A DNA stretch of 35,185 nt from a virus, in IMG/VR virus record IMGVR_UViG_3300025892_000059, positions 1-35,185 of that record; one strand, given 5' to 3'. The position numbers were made by a program, and so were the translations under genes. Of this stretch, positions 22,046 to 28,962 are shown piece by piece (the stretch's first letter is position 1; every line of letters starts with the position of its first letter). Under the pieces are notes generated by a model. It was not told the origin of the DNA. It was given only the letters and a program-made list of their open reading frames with translations, and searched no databases.

Positions 22046-22428
22046 TTATAGATGTAGATATTAAAGCTCCTAAGAGAGTAGAAAAGAATTGGGGATACGA
22101 ACTATGGATTCACAACGATGAAGAGTATTGTGGAAAATTATTAGTATTCACAAAAGAAAGAAATAGATTCTCAATGCATTATCACCTAAAGAAAAAAGAA
22201 AGTTGGTATGTACAAGAAGGAAGATTTCAATTTAATTGGTTGAATGTAGAAGATGGAAAGTTAGAAGGTAAAACTTTAGAAAAGGGAGATAGTGTTTTAA
22301 TCGATAGAGGATTACCCCATCAGTTAATATCATTAGAAGATAACTCAATTGTATTTGAGGTTTCGACTGAACACTTTGATGAAGATAGTTATAGAGTTTA
22401 TAGAGAAACACCAGAAGATTTATTATGA
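22042..22428 (+). CDS. Cupin-fold protein (mannose-6-phosphate isomerase type 2-like)
   Basis: 128 residues forming a single cupin barrel. Metal-ligand pattern H-x-H...E in SMHYHLKKKESWYV and the second His in DRGLPHQLISL; the N-terminus has the WGYELWI strand of the ManC/type II PMI C-terminal domain. These proteins isomerise or epimerise sugar phosphates, or only bind sugars. As a single-domain phage protein coupled to uvdE, its substrate is unclear. Confidence 0.8.
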   Translation: MIIDVDIKAPKRVEKNWGYELWIHNDEEYCGKLLVFTKERNRFSMHYHLKKKESWYVQEGRFQFNWLNVEDGKLEGKTLEKGDSVLIDRGLPHQLISLEDNSIVFEVSTEHFDEDSYRVYRETPEDLL

Positions 22429-22601
22429 GTTATATAAAGGTTCAATTGCCTGAGAGATACAAATTAAAAGAAAGAATCGAAACCAACAAAGATATGTGGA
22501 TTCCATTTTACGCAAAACATGGAGCATATATAGGTAGTGCAGAATCGATAGATTATTTAACAAACGAAATAAAAAAATACTATGATAGTAAAGAGAATTG
22601 A
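22425..22601 (+). CDS. Small protein, 58 aa
   Basis: 58 residues from ATG 22425, overlapping the cupin gene by 4 bases and the next gene by 20 bases. The product (MSYIKVQLPERYKLKER, then MWIPFYAKHGAYIGSAESI) is basic and soluble. Its exact fit between two coupled genes supports translation. Not recognised. Confidence 0.55.
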   Translation: MSYIKVQLPERYKLKERIETNKDMWIPFYAKHGAYIGSAESIDYLTNEIKKYYDSKEN

Positions 22602-23160
22602 AAAAACTCCCGTTACGAATGAAGAGTTAAACGAATATAAAGAAAAAATATCTAAATTAGAAAACGAATATGCTGTAAATGCATCTGATGTTGGAATAGA
22701 TAAACGTATTGTTACTATTAAGTTTGGTGGTGAGTATGATGATTTAACATTAGTTAATCCGAAGGTTACCGAAACATCAAAAGAGATGGTTGTTTATTTT
22801 GAAAAAGAATTAGATAAAAAACAAAAGGTTAGAAAAACTGCTAGACATCAATGGTTTAAAATTGATACTGATAATTTAGGTATTGTAGAGTTTTCATCTG
22901 ATAAAAAAGAATGGAAAGACCAAGAAGAATATATGAATGATTTAGGATTGTTCGAATGTATTACTGCTCAGAGATTAATTGATTCTATTGATGGTATAAG
23001 TATAAACTCTTCAATTAGAAGATATAGTGGTCAAATAAAAGCAGAGAAAAAACCTGGAAGAAACGAAAGAGTAATGTTACAATCACCTGAAGGAGAAATG
23101 GAATTTGTTAAATACAAAAAAGCACAACCTCTTTTAGATAAAGGATATCAATTAGTATAA
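22582..23160 (+). CDS. Degenerate peptide-deformylase-like protein
   Basis: 192 residues. The order of elements follows peptide deformylase: VNASDVGIDKRIVTIKF in place of GxGLAAxQVGxxxR, then LTLVNPKVTETSKEMV as in the iNPxIxxxS strand, then FECITAQRLIDSIDGISI where deformylases have the QHEIDHLxG helix. The metal-binding HExxH is replaced (QRLIDS) and there is no EGCLS cysteine, so it should be inactive. The C-terminal 45 residues (GRNERVMLQSPEGEMEFVKYKKA) form an extra domain that I recall from phage proteins. T4-like marine phages often carry active deformylases; this looks like a derived relative. The similarity is judged by eye and needs a profile search. Confidence 0.45.
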   Translation: MIVKRIEKTPVTNEELNEYKEKISKLENEYAVNASDVGIDKRIVTIKFGGEYDDLTLVNPKVTETSKEMVVYFEKELDKKQKVRKTARHQWFKIDTDNLGIVEFSSDKKEWKDQEEYMNDLGLFECITAQRLIDSIDGISINSSIRRYSGQIKAEKKPGRNERVMLQSPEGEMEFVKYKKAQPLLDKGYQLV

Positions 23161-23411
23161 TGGGAGTATTATCATACAAATCAGAAGAGCCGTTAAATAG
23201 AGAGGCTATAAATATAACATTCGATGTACCGGATGATATGAATATACATGAATTTAAAATTATGTGTGTTCGAATGGCATCATCTATGGGATATCACCAC
23301 AACTCAATTAAAAAATCATTCGGTGAGTTAGAATACGAAACTCCATCAGATAAAGAATTCAAAGAATTTTTACATTCACTTAACGTAACAACTGGTTCGT
23401 TAACTATATAA
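23160..23411 (+). CDS. Conserved small phage protein, 83 aa
   Basis: 83 residues, mixed alpha/beta, beginning MGVLSYKSEEPLNREAINIT and containing MNIHEFKIMCVRMASSMGY followed by HHNSIKKSFG. I recall this middle segment from small conserved phage proteins of unknown function. Its start overlaps the preceding stop by one base, so it belongs to the uvdE unit. Confidence 0.65.
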   Translation: MGVLSYKSEEPLNREAINITFDVPDDMNIHEFKIMCVRMASSMGYHHNSIKKSFGELEYETPSDKEFKEFLHSLNVTTGSLTI

Positions 23412-23414
23412 CGT

Positions 23415-23642
23415 ATGACAAGACTCTATATATTAGAACAAAAAATTAAAACTTTAGAAATTATATTAGAAACAATTGTTGATGAACTGATTGAAGAAGA
23501 GTTAATTGATGAGGTAAGATTTGATAATGCTATTATCGAAAAAATCAAAAATCTTAATAAAGAATTGGAAATAAAAAAAGAGGAAGAAGATGAAAAAGAA
23601 TTTTCATCATTTCCCTTCTTTGGAAAAAAAGGTGAAGCATAA
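23415..23642 (+). CDS. Small coiled-coil protein, 75 aa
   Basis: 75 residues, mostly a charged coiled coil (LEQKIKTLEIILETIVDELIE, then IIEKIKNLNKELEIKKEEE) with a short hydrophobic end (FSSFPFFGKKGEA). Begins 3 bases after the previous gene and ends at the -33 element of the next promoter. Unknown; a DNA- or RNA-polymerase-binding helper is conceivable. Confidence 0.55.
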   Translation: MTRLYILEQKIKTLEIILETIVDELIEEELIDEVRFDNAIIEKIKNLNKELEIKKEEEDEKEFSSFPFFGKKGEA

Positions 23643-23674
23643 TTTGGAAAGTTAAACTTTTTTTCGTATATTAG
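23643..23674 (+). promoter_or_regulatory. Bacteroidota-type promoter for the late sigma factor unit
   Basis: TTTG at 23643-23646, 20 bases ending TTTTTTTCG, TATATTAG at 23667-23674. It serves the small membrane protein at 23692 and the gp55-like gene behind it, placing the sigma factor under host-polymerase control. Confidence 0.75.
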
Positions 23675-23691
23675 TAGAATATAATATCAAA

Positions 23692-23961
23692 ATGGAAGAA
23701 ATTTATTTATACATAATAATTGGAGTTTTAGTAATATCCAATATATTTTTTATTATCAGAGGCACTCAGTTGGTTAGACAAATAGAAACAATTGCTAACG
23801 ATATGGATAACCTAACTGAATTATCCATTGGCACTTTGGAAAAAATGTTAGAGGAGATGAAAGAGATAGATATCAGAGGTTCATTTGAATCCGATGATGA
23901 AGTTGGTGTGGTTTTCAAAGAATTAAAAGATACTATTGAAAAATATAAAAATAATTTATAA
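23692..23961 (+). CDS. Small membrane-anchored coiled-coil protein
   Basis: 89 residues. One N-terminal membrane helix (about 4-22, IYLYIIIGVLVISNIFFII), a coiled-coil stretch (QLVRQIETIANDMDNLTELSIGTLEKMLEEM) and an acidic end. It begins 17 bases after the -7 box. I recall short proteins of this kind from T4-like marine phages. It lies 5 bases before the gp55-like gene. Function unknown. Confidence 0.65.
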   Translation: MEEIYLYIIIGVLVISNIFFIIRGTQLVRQIETIANDMDNLTELSIGTLEKMLEEMKEIDIRGSFESDDEVGVVFKELKDTIEKYKNNL

Positions 23962-23966
23962 AAAAT

Positions 23967-24692
23967 ATGCCTAAACCTAGAAAAAAGAAATCAAAAATAT
24001 ATTTCGGTACTCCTGCTCAAGAAGCCATCATTGAATATAATGCAAGTGATGACCCAAAAGAGAGAAATAAAATATATAAAGATAGAATCCAATTTCCATT
24101 TGAAAAGTTAGCAGAAAATATTTTAAATACATTTAAGTTCTCATACTTTGATGTATCTAAAGAAGATGTTAAAAAGGAAGTAGTATCGGTATTGGTACAA
24201 AAGATTCATATGTTTAAACCTGATAAGGGTAGAGCATTTTCTTATTTTTCTATTGTTGCTAAGAATCACTTAATCTTACAAAATAACGGAAACTACAAAC
24301 GTTATAAGAAAACGGCACTACTTTCTCAGATGCCTGAAACTTGGAATCCTGAAAATGATTTCTATCACGAACAAAAAGGTAATGAGTTCGATGAGTTCAA
24401 AGAATTGATGTTAGGATATTGGGATAAAAATCTTACAAAAGTATTTACAAAGAAAAGAGATATTCAAATAGCAGATGCTATCTTAGAATTATTCAGAAGA
24501 AGTCAGTATATAGAAAATTTCAATAAAAAACATCTCTATCTTTTAATTAGAGAAATGACAGATTGTAAAACACATTACATCACAAAAGTAGTTAATGTTA
24601 TGAAAACTCATCAGAAGAGAATGTTAAACGAATACTTAGACCATGGTGAAATATCTGACAACAATGATGAAGATGAGTTTTTTTCTTATTAA
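23967..24692 (+). CDS. 55: gp55-like sigma factor for late transcription
   Basis: 241 residues, somewhat longer than T4 gp55 (185). The core KIYFGTPAQEAIIEYN, then PFEKLAENILNTFKF, VSVLVQKIHMFKPDKGRAFSYF and FSIVAKNHLILQNN corresponds to the conserved sigma region 2-like part of gp55 in T4-like phages; the C-terminal half has further helices and an acidic tail (DNNDEDEFF) that could hold a sliding-clamp-binding end. gp55 directs host RNA polymerase to late promoters, in T4 together with gp33 and the gp45 clamp. Here the probable target is the ATATTTATA motif. It is expressed from a host-type promoter, which fits an early/middle-to-late switch. Confidence 0.75.
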   Translation: MPKPRKKKSKIYFGTPAQEAIIEYNASDDPKERNKIYKDRIQFPFEKLAENILNTFKFSYFDVSKEDVKKEVVSVLVQKIHMFKPDKGRAFSYFSIVAKNHLILQNNGNYKRYKKTALLSQMPETWNPENDFYHEQKGNEFDEFKELMLGYWDKNLTKVFTKKRDIQIADAILELFRRSQYIENFNKKHLYLLIREMTDCKTHYITKVVNVMKTHQKRMLNEYLDHGEISDNNDEDEFFSY

Positions 24693-24695
24693 CAT

Positions 24696-24704
24696 ATATT
24701 TATT
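24696..24704 (+). promoter_or_regulatory. Weak late-type motif before the outer-membrane protein gene
   Basis: ATATTTATT, one base off the late motif, 105 bases before the next ATG. The leader 24693-24809 also contains AATTCAAA (24737-24744) and TTTGAATT (24767-24774), which can form an 8-bp stem with a 22-base loop, and a degenerate motif AATTTATTTAGAA just before the gene at 24810. Which of these is used cannot be told. Confidence 0.3.
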
Positions 24705-24809
24705 CTAAATAGGTTACATTACCTCACATAATTAAAAATTCAAACAATTATCTCCCGATAGCTTACTTTGAATTGAATTTTGTAAGAAATAAAAATTTAT
24801 TTAGAACCA

Positions 24810-26000
24810 ATGATAAAAAAAGCTATACTAATAGTTGTAGTATTATTTACTACGACAAACATACAAGCACAAATTGTAAAAGAGTTATACAAAGATTTCC
24901 TAAAATATGGAACTATCTATGGTGCAGGGGATATTAATAATTCCGTTGAAGCCATTGAACCAACATATGTTTTAGAGAGAACTGATAATGTATATGAAAT
25001 TCCAATCATTAAAGATAATACAGAAGTATTTCCATTCGATTACAGATATGGATTTGGTATTAGAAAATTAGCTAGATTCGATTACGAAAGAAAACCTAAA
25101 AACTTTTATGATGGAACAGAATCTCAATTAGCATTTACTGCACCAACTTCAGCATTCAAAGGATTGGAATACCAATTCCATTTTGAAAAAGAACGTTGGA
25201 GGGGTAGAGATTTTACAAATTATAGATTTTTCCTAAAACATACAGGTAAAAATCATATCGTAAAGATAGAAACAAGAGAAGTAGATAAGATTAATCTTAA
25301 CTATAACTCAGCAGAAGCTAGATTTAGATTGCCAATCGGTAAGAAGTTTTCTCTATCGGCCGGAGCTATCCTAAGAGGACATGATAGAGCGTATGGATAC
25401 AATCCAATTGAAATTTATTTGAATGAAACTACCAAAGATGAATTTGGAAATGAATTTCCAACTAATCCTTGGTATATACTTGCAGCAAATTATGGATATG
25501 TTGAAGTTCCAACTACATACACAAATAATACAACCGGTGAAGAATACTCTGATTTTGTTTGGGAAGATGAAGATGGTAATATAGTTGCTTATAGTGACCA
25601 AGATTTTAGAGAAAGAGTATTTCCATCTATTATGAATGAGTTTAATGGAAGAGCATGGGATTTATTAGACCCATGGATGGAAGTTGCTCCAATCATCGGA
25701 TTCGATTTCTACCACTACAAATCAGATTTTTGGTTTCATGCATATGGAAACTATATATTACCATTTCACCAATACGTTGCTGGTGAAGAAGAATTTAGTT
25801 ACCTTAATAGAAACAATTGGGGTAAAGGTGGATTACGACAAGATTCAGATTTAGAACAATGGACTGATTATTCTTTTGGTGTTAGTTTAGGTTATAAGGT
25901 AGGAAAGAACTTTGGAATATTTGCAGAAGGTGAATATTCAAAAATGTGGGATAGTAGATTATACCAAACTACATTTGGTATAAATTATACTTTTAGATAA
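24810..26000 (+). CDS. Outer-membrane beta-barrel protein
   Basis: 396 residues. Signal peptide 1-20 (TTNIQAQ). The mature chain alternates polar and aromatic residues in strand pairs (FPFDYRYGFGIRKLARFDYER, GLEYQFHFEKERWRG, FSLSAGAILRGHDRAY, WFHAYGNYILPF, YSFGVSLGYKVG) and ends in FGINYTFR, an outer-membrane barrel-type C-terminal strand. The aromatic content and length would suit a barrel of 12-16 strands. No channel family is recognised. It starts the second envelope cluster and overlaps the next small gene by one base. A role as porin, receptor mask or lysis partner is open. Confidence 0.75.
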   Translation: MIKKAILIVVVLFTTTNIQAQIVKELYKDFLKYGTIYGAGDINNSVEAIEPTYVLERTDNVYEIPIIKDNTEVFPFDYRYGFGIRKLARFDYERKPKNFYDGTESQLAFTAPTSAFKGLEYQFHFEKERWRGRDFTNYRFFLKHTGKNHIVKIETREVDKINLNYNSAEARFRLPIGKKFSLSAGAILRGHDRAYGYNPIEIYLNETTKDEFGNEFPTNPWYILAANYGYVEVPTTYTNNTTGEEYSDFVWEDEDGNIVAYSDQDFRERVFPSIMNEFNGRAWDLLDPWMEVAPIIGFDFYHYKSDFWFHAYGNYILPFHQYVAGEEEFSYLNRNNWGKGGLRQDSDLEQWTDYSFGVSLGYKVGKNFGIFAEGEYSKMWDSRLYQTTFGINYTFR

Positions 26001-26113
26001 TGATGTGGATATATATTATAAAAGATTGGATTGGGTTATTTGGATTTAAAATGAATAATGATTATTATGATATAGCAAATCCAGGTAAAACATTACCAGC
26101 AAAAGGAAGATAA
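26000..26113 (+). CDS. Possible 37-residue amphipathic peptide
   Basis: ATG overlaps the stop of the barrel gene (TAATG), and the TAA at 26111-26113 lies one base before the next ATG. The peptide opens with two Met and an aromatic hydrophobic stretch (MMWIYIIKDWIGLFGFKM), then a polar end (ANPGKTLPAKGR). The spacing favours a real gene; a small membrane-active peptide is possible. Confidence 0.45.
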   Translation: MMWIYIIKDWIGLFGFKMNNDYYDIANPGKTLPAKGR

Positions 26114-26114
26114 G

Positions 26115-26399
26115 ATGGCAAAAGAATTAAACGAAGGAACTAAAATCACACTTGATTTAAAAACAATAGGTATCTTATTATTTACTGTATCTGTTGTTAT
26201 TGGAATGTGGTTTACACTACAAGGTGATATCGAAGAAGCTAAGACATTACCCAAACCACCTATTGATAGAATCGAATATGATTTGAAAGATGAGTTAATC
26301 AGACAAACTATTCTTGATACACAAGATGATGTTGAATCAATACTCGAAGAGTTAGAAAAAATTGATGAAAGATTATACGAATTACAAAAAGAAAGATAG
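26115..26399 (+). CDS. Membrane-anchored periplasmic coiled-coil protein
   Basis: 94 residues. Short cytoplasmic start, one membrane helix (about 18-35, IGILLFTVSVVIGMWFTL), a Pro-containing linker (TLPKPPIDRI) and a C-terminal coiled coil (TQDDVESILEELEKIDERLYELQKE). This plan is that of inner-membrane spanin subunits, but also of many small membrane proteins. Its neighbours, an outer-membrane barrel and an exported thioredoxin-like protein, keep an envelope or lysis role open. Confidence 0.65.
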   Translation: MAKELNEGTKITLDLKTIGILLFTVSVVIGMWFTLQGDIEEAKTLPKPPIDRIEYDLKDELIRQTILDTQDDVESILEELEKIDERLYELQKER

Positions 26400-26400
26400 T

Positions 26401-26802
26401 ATGAAACATTTATTAATATTCATATTTTTACTATTCTCTACACCAATATTTTCTCAACAATGGATTGATGATTCAAACTTTAATACTAAGATTCATGCTA
26501 ATGATGCATTTGGTGATGATGAGACAATTATAACAATTGTAGAATTTTGGGTAGAGTTTAATAAAGCCAATGCTTTTCCTGATTGGGATAAGTTAGAAGG
26601 TGTAGAGTACTTCAGAGTAGATATATCTAAAGCTCCTCAAGCAAAGAAAGATTATAGGGTTAGAATGGCTCCAACTATTATCATATTTAAGAATGGAACC
26701 AAGGAAGATAGTTTCAAAGCAAGTTTAGATTTAGAGTGTCCTGTTAATTTAAATGAACTAAGAGAAGCAATAGAAGAAGTCAAAAGAGCTGACAAGTTCT
26801 AA
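26401..26802 (+). CDS. Exported thioredoxin-fold protein lacking CXXC
   Basis: 133 residues from ATG 26401, one base after the previous stop. Signal peptide 1-19 (ending PIFSQ). The thioredoxin order is clear: TIVEFWVEF strand, VEYFRVDIS strand, AKKDYRVRMAPTIIIFKNG with the cis-proline, and a last helix. The active-site position after the first strand reads EFNKANAF instead of W-C-x-x-C, so no disulfide chemistry is expected; the only Cys is in LECPVN near residue 109. It may bind peptides or act as a structural partner. An upstream in-frame ATG at 26362 would overlap the preceding gene and remove the signal peptide. Confidence 0.75.
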   Translation: MKHLLIFIFLLFSTPIFSQQWIDDSNFNTKIHANDAFGDDETIITIVEFWVEFNKANAFPDWDKLEGVEYFRVDISKAPQAKKDYRVRMAPTIIIFKNGTKEDSFKASLDLECPVNLNELREAIEEVKRADKF

Positions 26803-26832
26803 TCTAAAATAAAATCACTTTTTTGTTTATTG

Positions 26833-26841
26833 ATATTTATA
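26833..26841 (+). promoter_or_regulatory. Late-type promoter motif ATATTTATA (baseplate operon)
   Basis: GATATTTATATATAGAATA, 24 bases before the ATG at 26866. It begins the baseplate/tail transcription unit. Confidence 0.65.
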
Positions 26842-26865
26842 TATAGAATAATAATCAATAAACGT

Positions 26866-27261
26866 ATGTCAACAGATTTCGAATTATTCCCAGGTAAAAA
26901 CCTTAGTGGTTTATTTGAGGATATATACAACAATCAGATAAATAAAAAGAAACACATTTCAGAAGTAATTTTTGAAATGAGAAAAATGATTAGTCATAAA
27001 GGTGATATGGCACTCATAGGTCCAGTCATCAAAGATTTAATAGATACATCAGTTCGTAACGATGACCAATTGGTTAAATTAGCAACAATAGCACAAAGAA
27101 TTGTTGCATCAAGTCAAAAATCAGAAGGTGATACCGGTTTTCTTACTGATAAAGAAAGAGAACAACTTCTTTCAGAAATTGAACAAGTACAGGATGAGGT
27201 TCAGAGAATAGATGATATTCAAAACGATATAGAGGAAGTTAAACAAAAAATAGAAAGTTAA
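26866..27261 (+). CDS. Conserved baseplate-associated protein, unknown role
   Basis: 131 residues from ATG 26866 (a TTG at 26830 lies inside the promoter). Helical throughout; ALIGPVIKDLIDTSVRNDDQ and LVKLATIAQRIVA recall a protein found next to gene 5 in T4-like marine phages, whose function I do not know. The C-terminal 45 residues form a coiled coil (LLSEIEQVQDEVQRIDDIQN). First gene of the late baseplate unit, one base before the gp5-like gene. Confidence 0.65.
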   Translation: MSTDFELFPGKNLSGLFEDIYNNQINKKKHISEVIFEMRKMISHKGDMALIGPVIKDLIDTSVRNDDQLVKLATIAQRIVASSQKSEGDTGFLTDKEREQLLSEIEQVQDEVQRIDDIQNDIEEVKQKIES

Positions 27262-27262
27262 G

Positions 27263-28474
27263 ATGAGTTTCTTTGGTGGAAATTTAATTTGGAATGTAGC
27301 TAAAAGGGCTACTTCTGCAATTATTAATAAATCTCAAGAAGATTTAGCAGTAGTATATTCCGTCATATTGGATGAAAATCACCCATTAATAAAATCAGGA
27401 GAATCAAGTATAGCTGATGTTGGTTCAATTCAATGTAGATTATTAAATGATGTTACTGGTGAAACTTTATTGGTAGCTAAACCATTAGATTCCACTGTAA
27501 CAATACTACCAATTAGAAATCAAACTGTATTTATACAAAAATTAGGAAGTGGTTATGTATATAGCCAAATATCAAAAGGATTATCACCCAACACATCAGA
27601 TTCAGAAAATTTAATATCTAATTTATTTAACGAACAACAATCAGCAGAAGGTGGTAGTAAAGCAGAGGGATATTCAAATGTAAGTGCTACTGGTATAGCT
27701 CGTTCAAATACAAAAAATGTTAATGATTTTGATGGATTTGGTGATTACTTCACCGCAGAATCAGGTATTCATAAGTTAAAATTATATGAGGGTGATGTAT
27801 TATTCCAAAGTAGATTCGGCCAATCCATAAGGCTTAGTGGATATAATAATAGTGAAAACAAATTTTCTCCTACATTAACAATACGAAGTGGTGAATCTCC
27901 TGAAAATAGAAAAAAGGATGATAATGTATTGGTGGAAGAAAATATAAATGAAGATAGTAACATTATATTCTTAGGTAGTGGAGAAAAATTATTAGAATGG
28001 ACTCTTCCTACTACTAACGAAAAAGAATCATTTTATAATTATCCATCTGAATTAAAGGGAAATCAAATTCTACTTAGTTCAGATAGAATTATTCTTTCAG
28101 CAAAAACAGCAGAAATGATATTCGCTAGTAAGGGTGATGTTGGATTTATAACGGATGGTCAATTTTCAATAGATGCTAATAGGGGTATAAACATAACAAC
28201 AAAAGATAATATTTTTATTGATACTAAAAATAGAGATTTAAATATCACTCAAGGTGATGGTGTTATTTTCTTAGGAACTGGAGGTGAAACAGAACCTGCT
28301 GCAAAAGGACAAACATTAGTTGATTTGTTAGGTGAAATGTTAGATTTAATAGCCCAACAAATATATGTAACTCCAGCCGGCCCATCTGCACCTGGACCAA
28401 CAAATGTTGCTCAATTTTCATCTTTAAAAGCTAAGTTGAATTCAATGTTAAGTAATAATGTACAATTAAAATAA
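27263..28474 (+). CDS. 5: gp5-like baseplate hub/spike protein
   Basis: 403 residues. An OB-fold-like start (VVYSVILDENHPL, VGSIQCRLLND, VTILPIRNQTVFIQ, about 28-110), a middle with GDVLFQSRFGQSIRLSGY, typical of the family, and then strands (ILLSSDRIILSAKTAEMIF, GVGFITDGQFSIDANRGI, FIDTKNRDLNIT) of a short spike-type beta-helix. In T4, gp5 is the trimeric tail spike carrying lysozyme; as in marine T4-like relatives I see no lysozyme domain. The protein should sit at the tail tip and puncture the outer membrane. Confidence 0.78.
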   Translation: MSFFGGNLIWNVAKRATSAIINKSQEDLAVVYSVILDENHPLIKSGESSIADVGSIQCRLLNDVTGETLLVAKPLDSTVTILPIRNQTVFIQKLGSGYVYSQISKGLSPNTSDSENLISNLFNEQQSAEGGSKAEGYSNVSATGIARSNTKNVNDFDGFGDYFTAESGIHKLKLYEGDVLFQSRFGQSIRLSGYNNSENKFSPTLTIRSGESPENRKKDDNVLVEENINEDSNIIFLGSGEKLLEWTLPTTNEKESFYNYPSELKGNQILLSSDRIILSAKTAEMIFASKGDVGFITDGQFSIDANRGINITTKDNIFIDTKNRDLNITQGDGVIFLGTGGETEPAAKGQTLVDLLGEMLDLIAQQIYVTPAGPSAPGPTNVAQFSSLKAKLNSMLSNNVQLK

Positions 28475-28475
28475 T

Positions 28476-28961
28476 ATGGGATTAGCAGATGACATAGGTA
28501 ATATGGCAAATGAAACTATTGGTGGTGTGACTGATGCCGAATCTTCTGTGGTAGGTGGTGTGACTGATACAATTGATGATGTTACTGGTGCAGTTGGTGA
28601 TATTGTTTCATCGATACCAATCGAACTACCTGAGCTACCAGAATTACCAGAATTACCTGAGATACCAAAGTTACCTAAAATTCCAAAGATATCACTACCA
28701 AAACTACCACCTCTTCCTAAATTTAAAAAAAAGGAAAAGGCAGAAGAAAATCCGAAACATAAAAAAAAGGGTTTACCTAAGATACCAAAAGTTCCTTCAT
28801 TGGAGTTACCACCAATACCAGAGTTACCAGAACTACCCGAATTACCTGCAATACCAGAACTACCAAACCTACCAGAATTACCTGATGTGGGTGGTATAGT
28901 AGATGGGGCTTTGGGTGGAGTAACTGATGCCGTTGGTAACGTTACTGATAAAATTTCATAA
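28476..28961 (+). CDS. Pro-Glu-Leu repeat protein of the tail tip
   Basis: 161 residues in three parts: an N-terminal helix rich in Gly, Val and Asp (GGVTDAESSVVGGVTDTIDD), a proline repeat region (about 49-145) made of P-E-L and P-K-I units (ELPELPELPEIPKLP, later PELPELPAIPELPNLP) with a basic break (KFKKKEKAEE), and a C-terminal copy of the first motif (GALGGVTDAVGNVTDKIS). The repeats should give a stiff polyproline-II rod. It follows the gp5-like gene by one base and precedes another tail gene, so a virion role is likely. Not recognised as a family. Confidence 0.65.
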   Translation: MGLADDIGNMANETIGGVTDAESSVVGGVTDTIDDVTGAVGDIVSSIPIELPELPELPELPEIPKLPKIPKISLPKLPPLPKFKKKEKAEENPKHKKKGLPKIPKVPSLELPPIPELPELPELPAIPELPNLPELPDVGGIVDGALGGVTDAVGNVTDKIS

Positions 28962-28962
28962 A

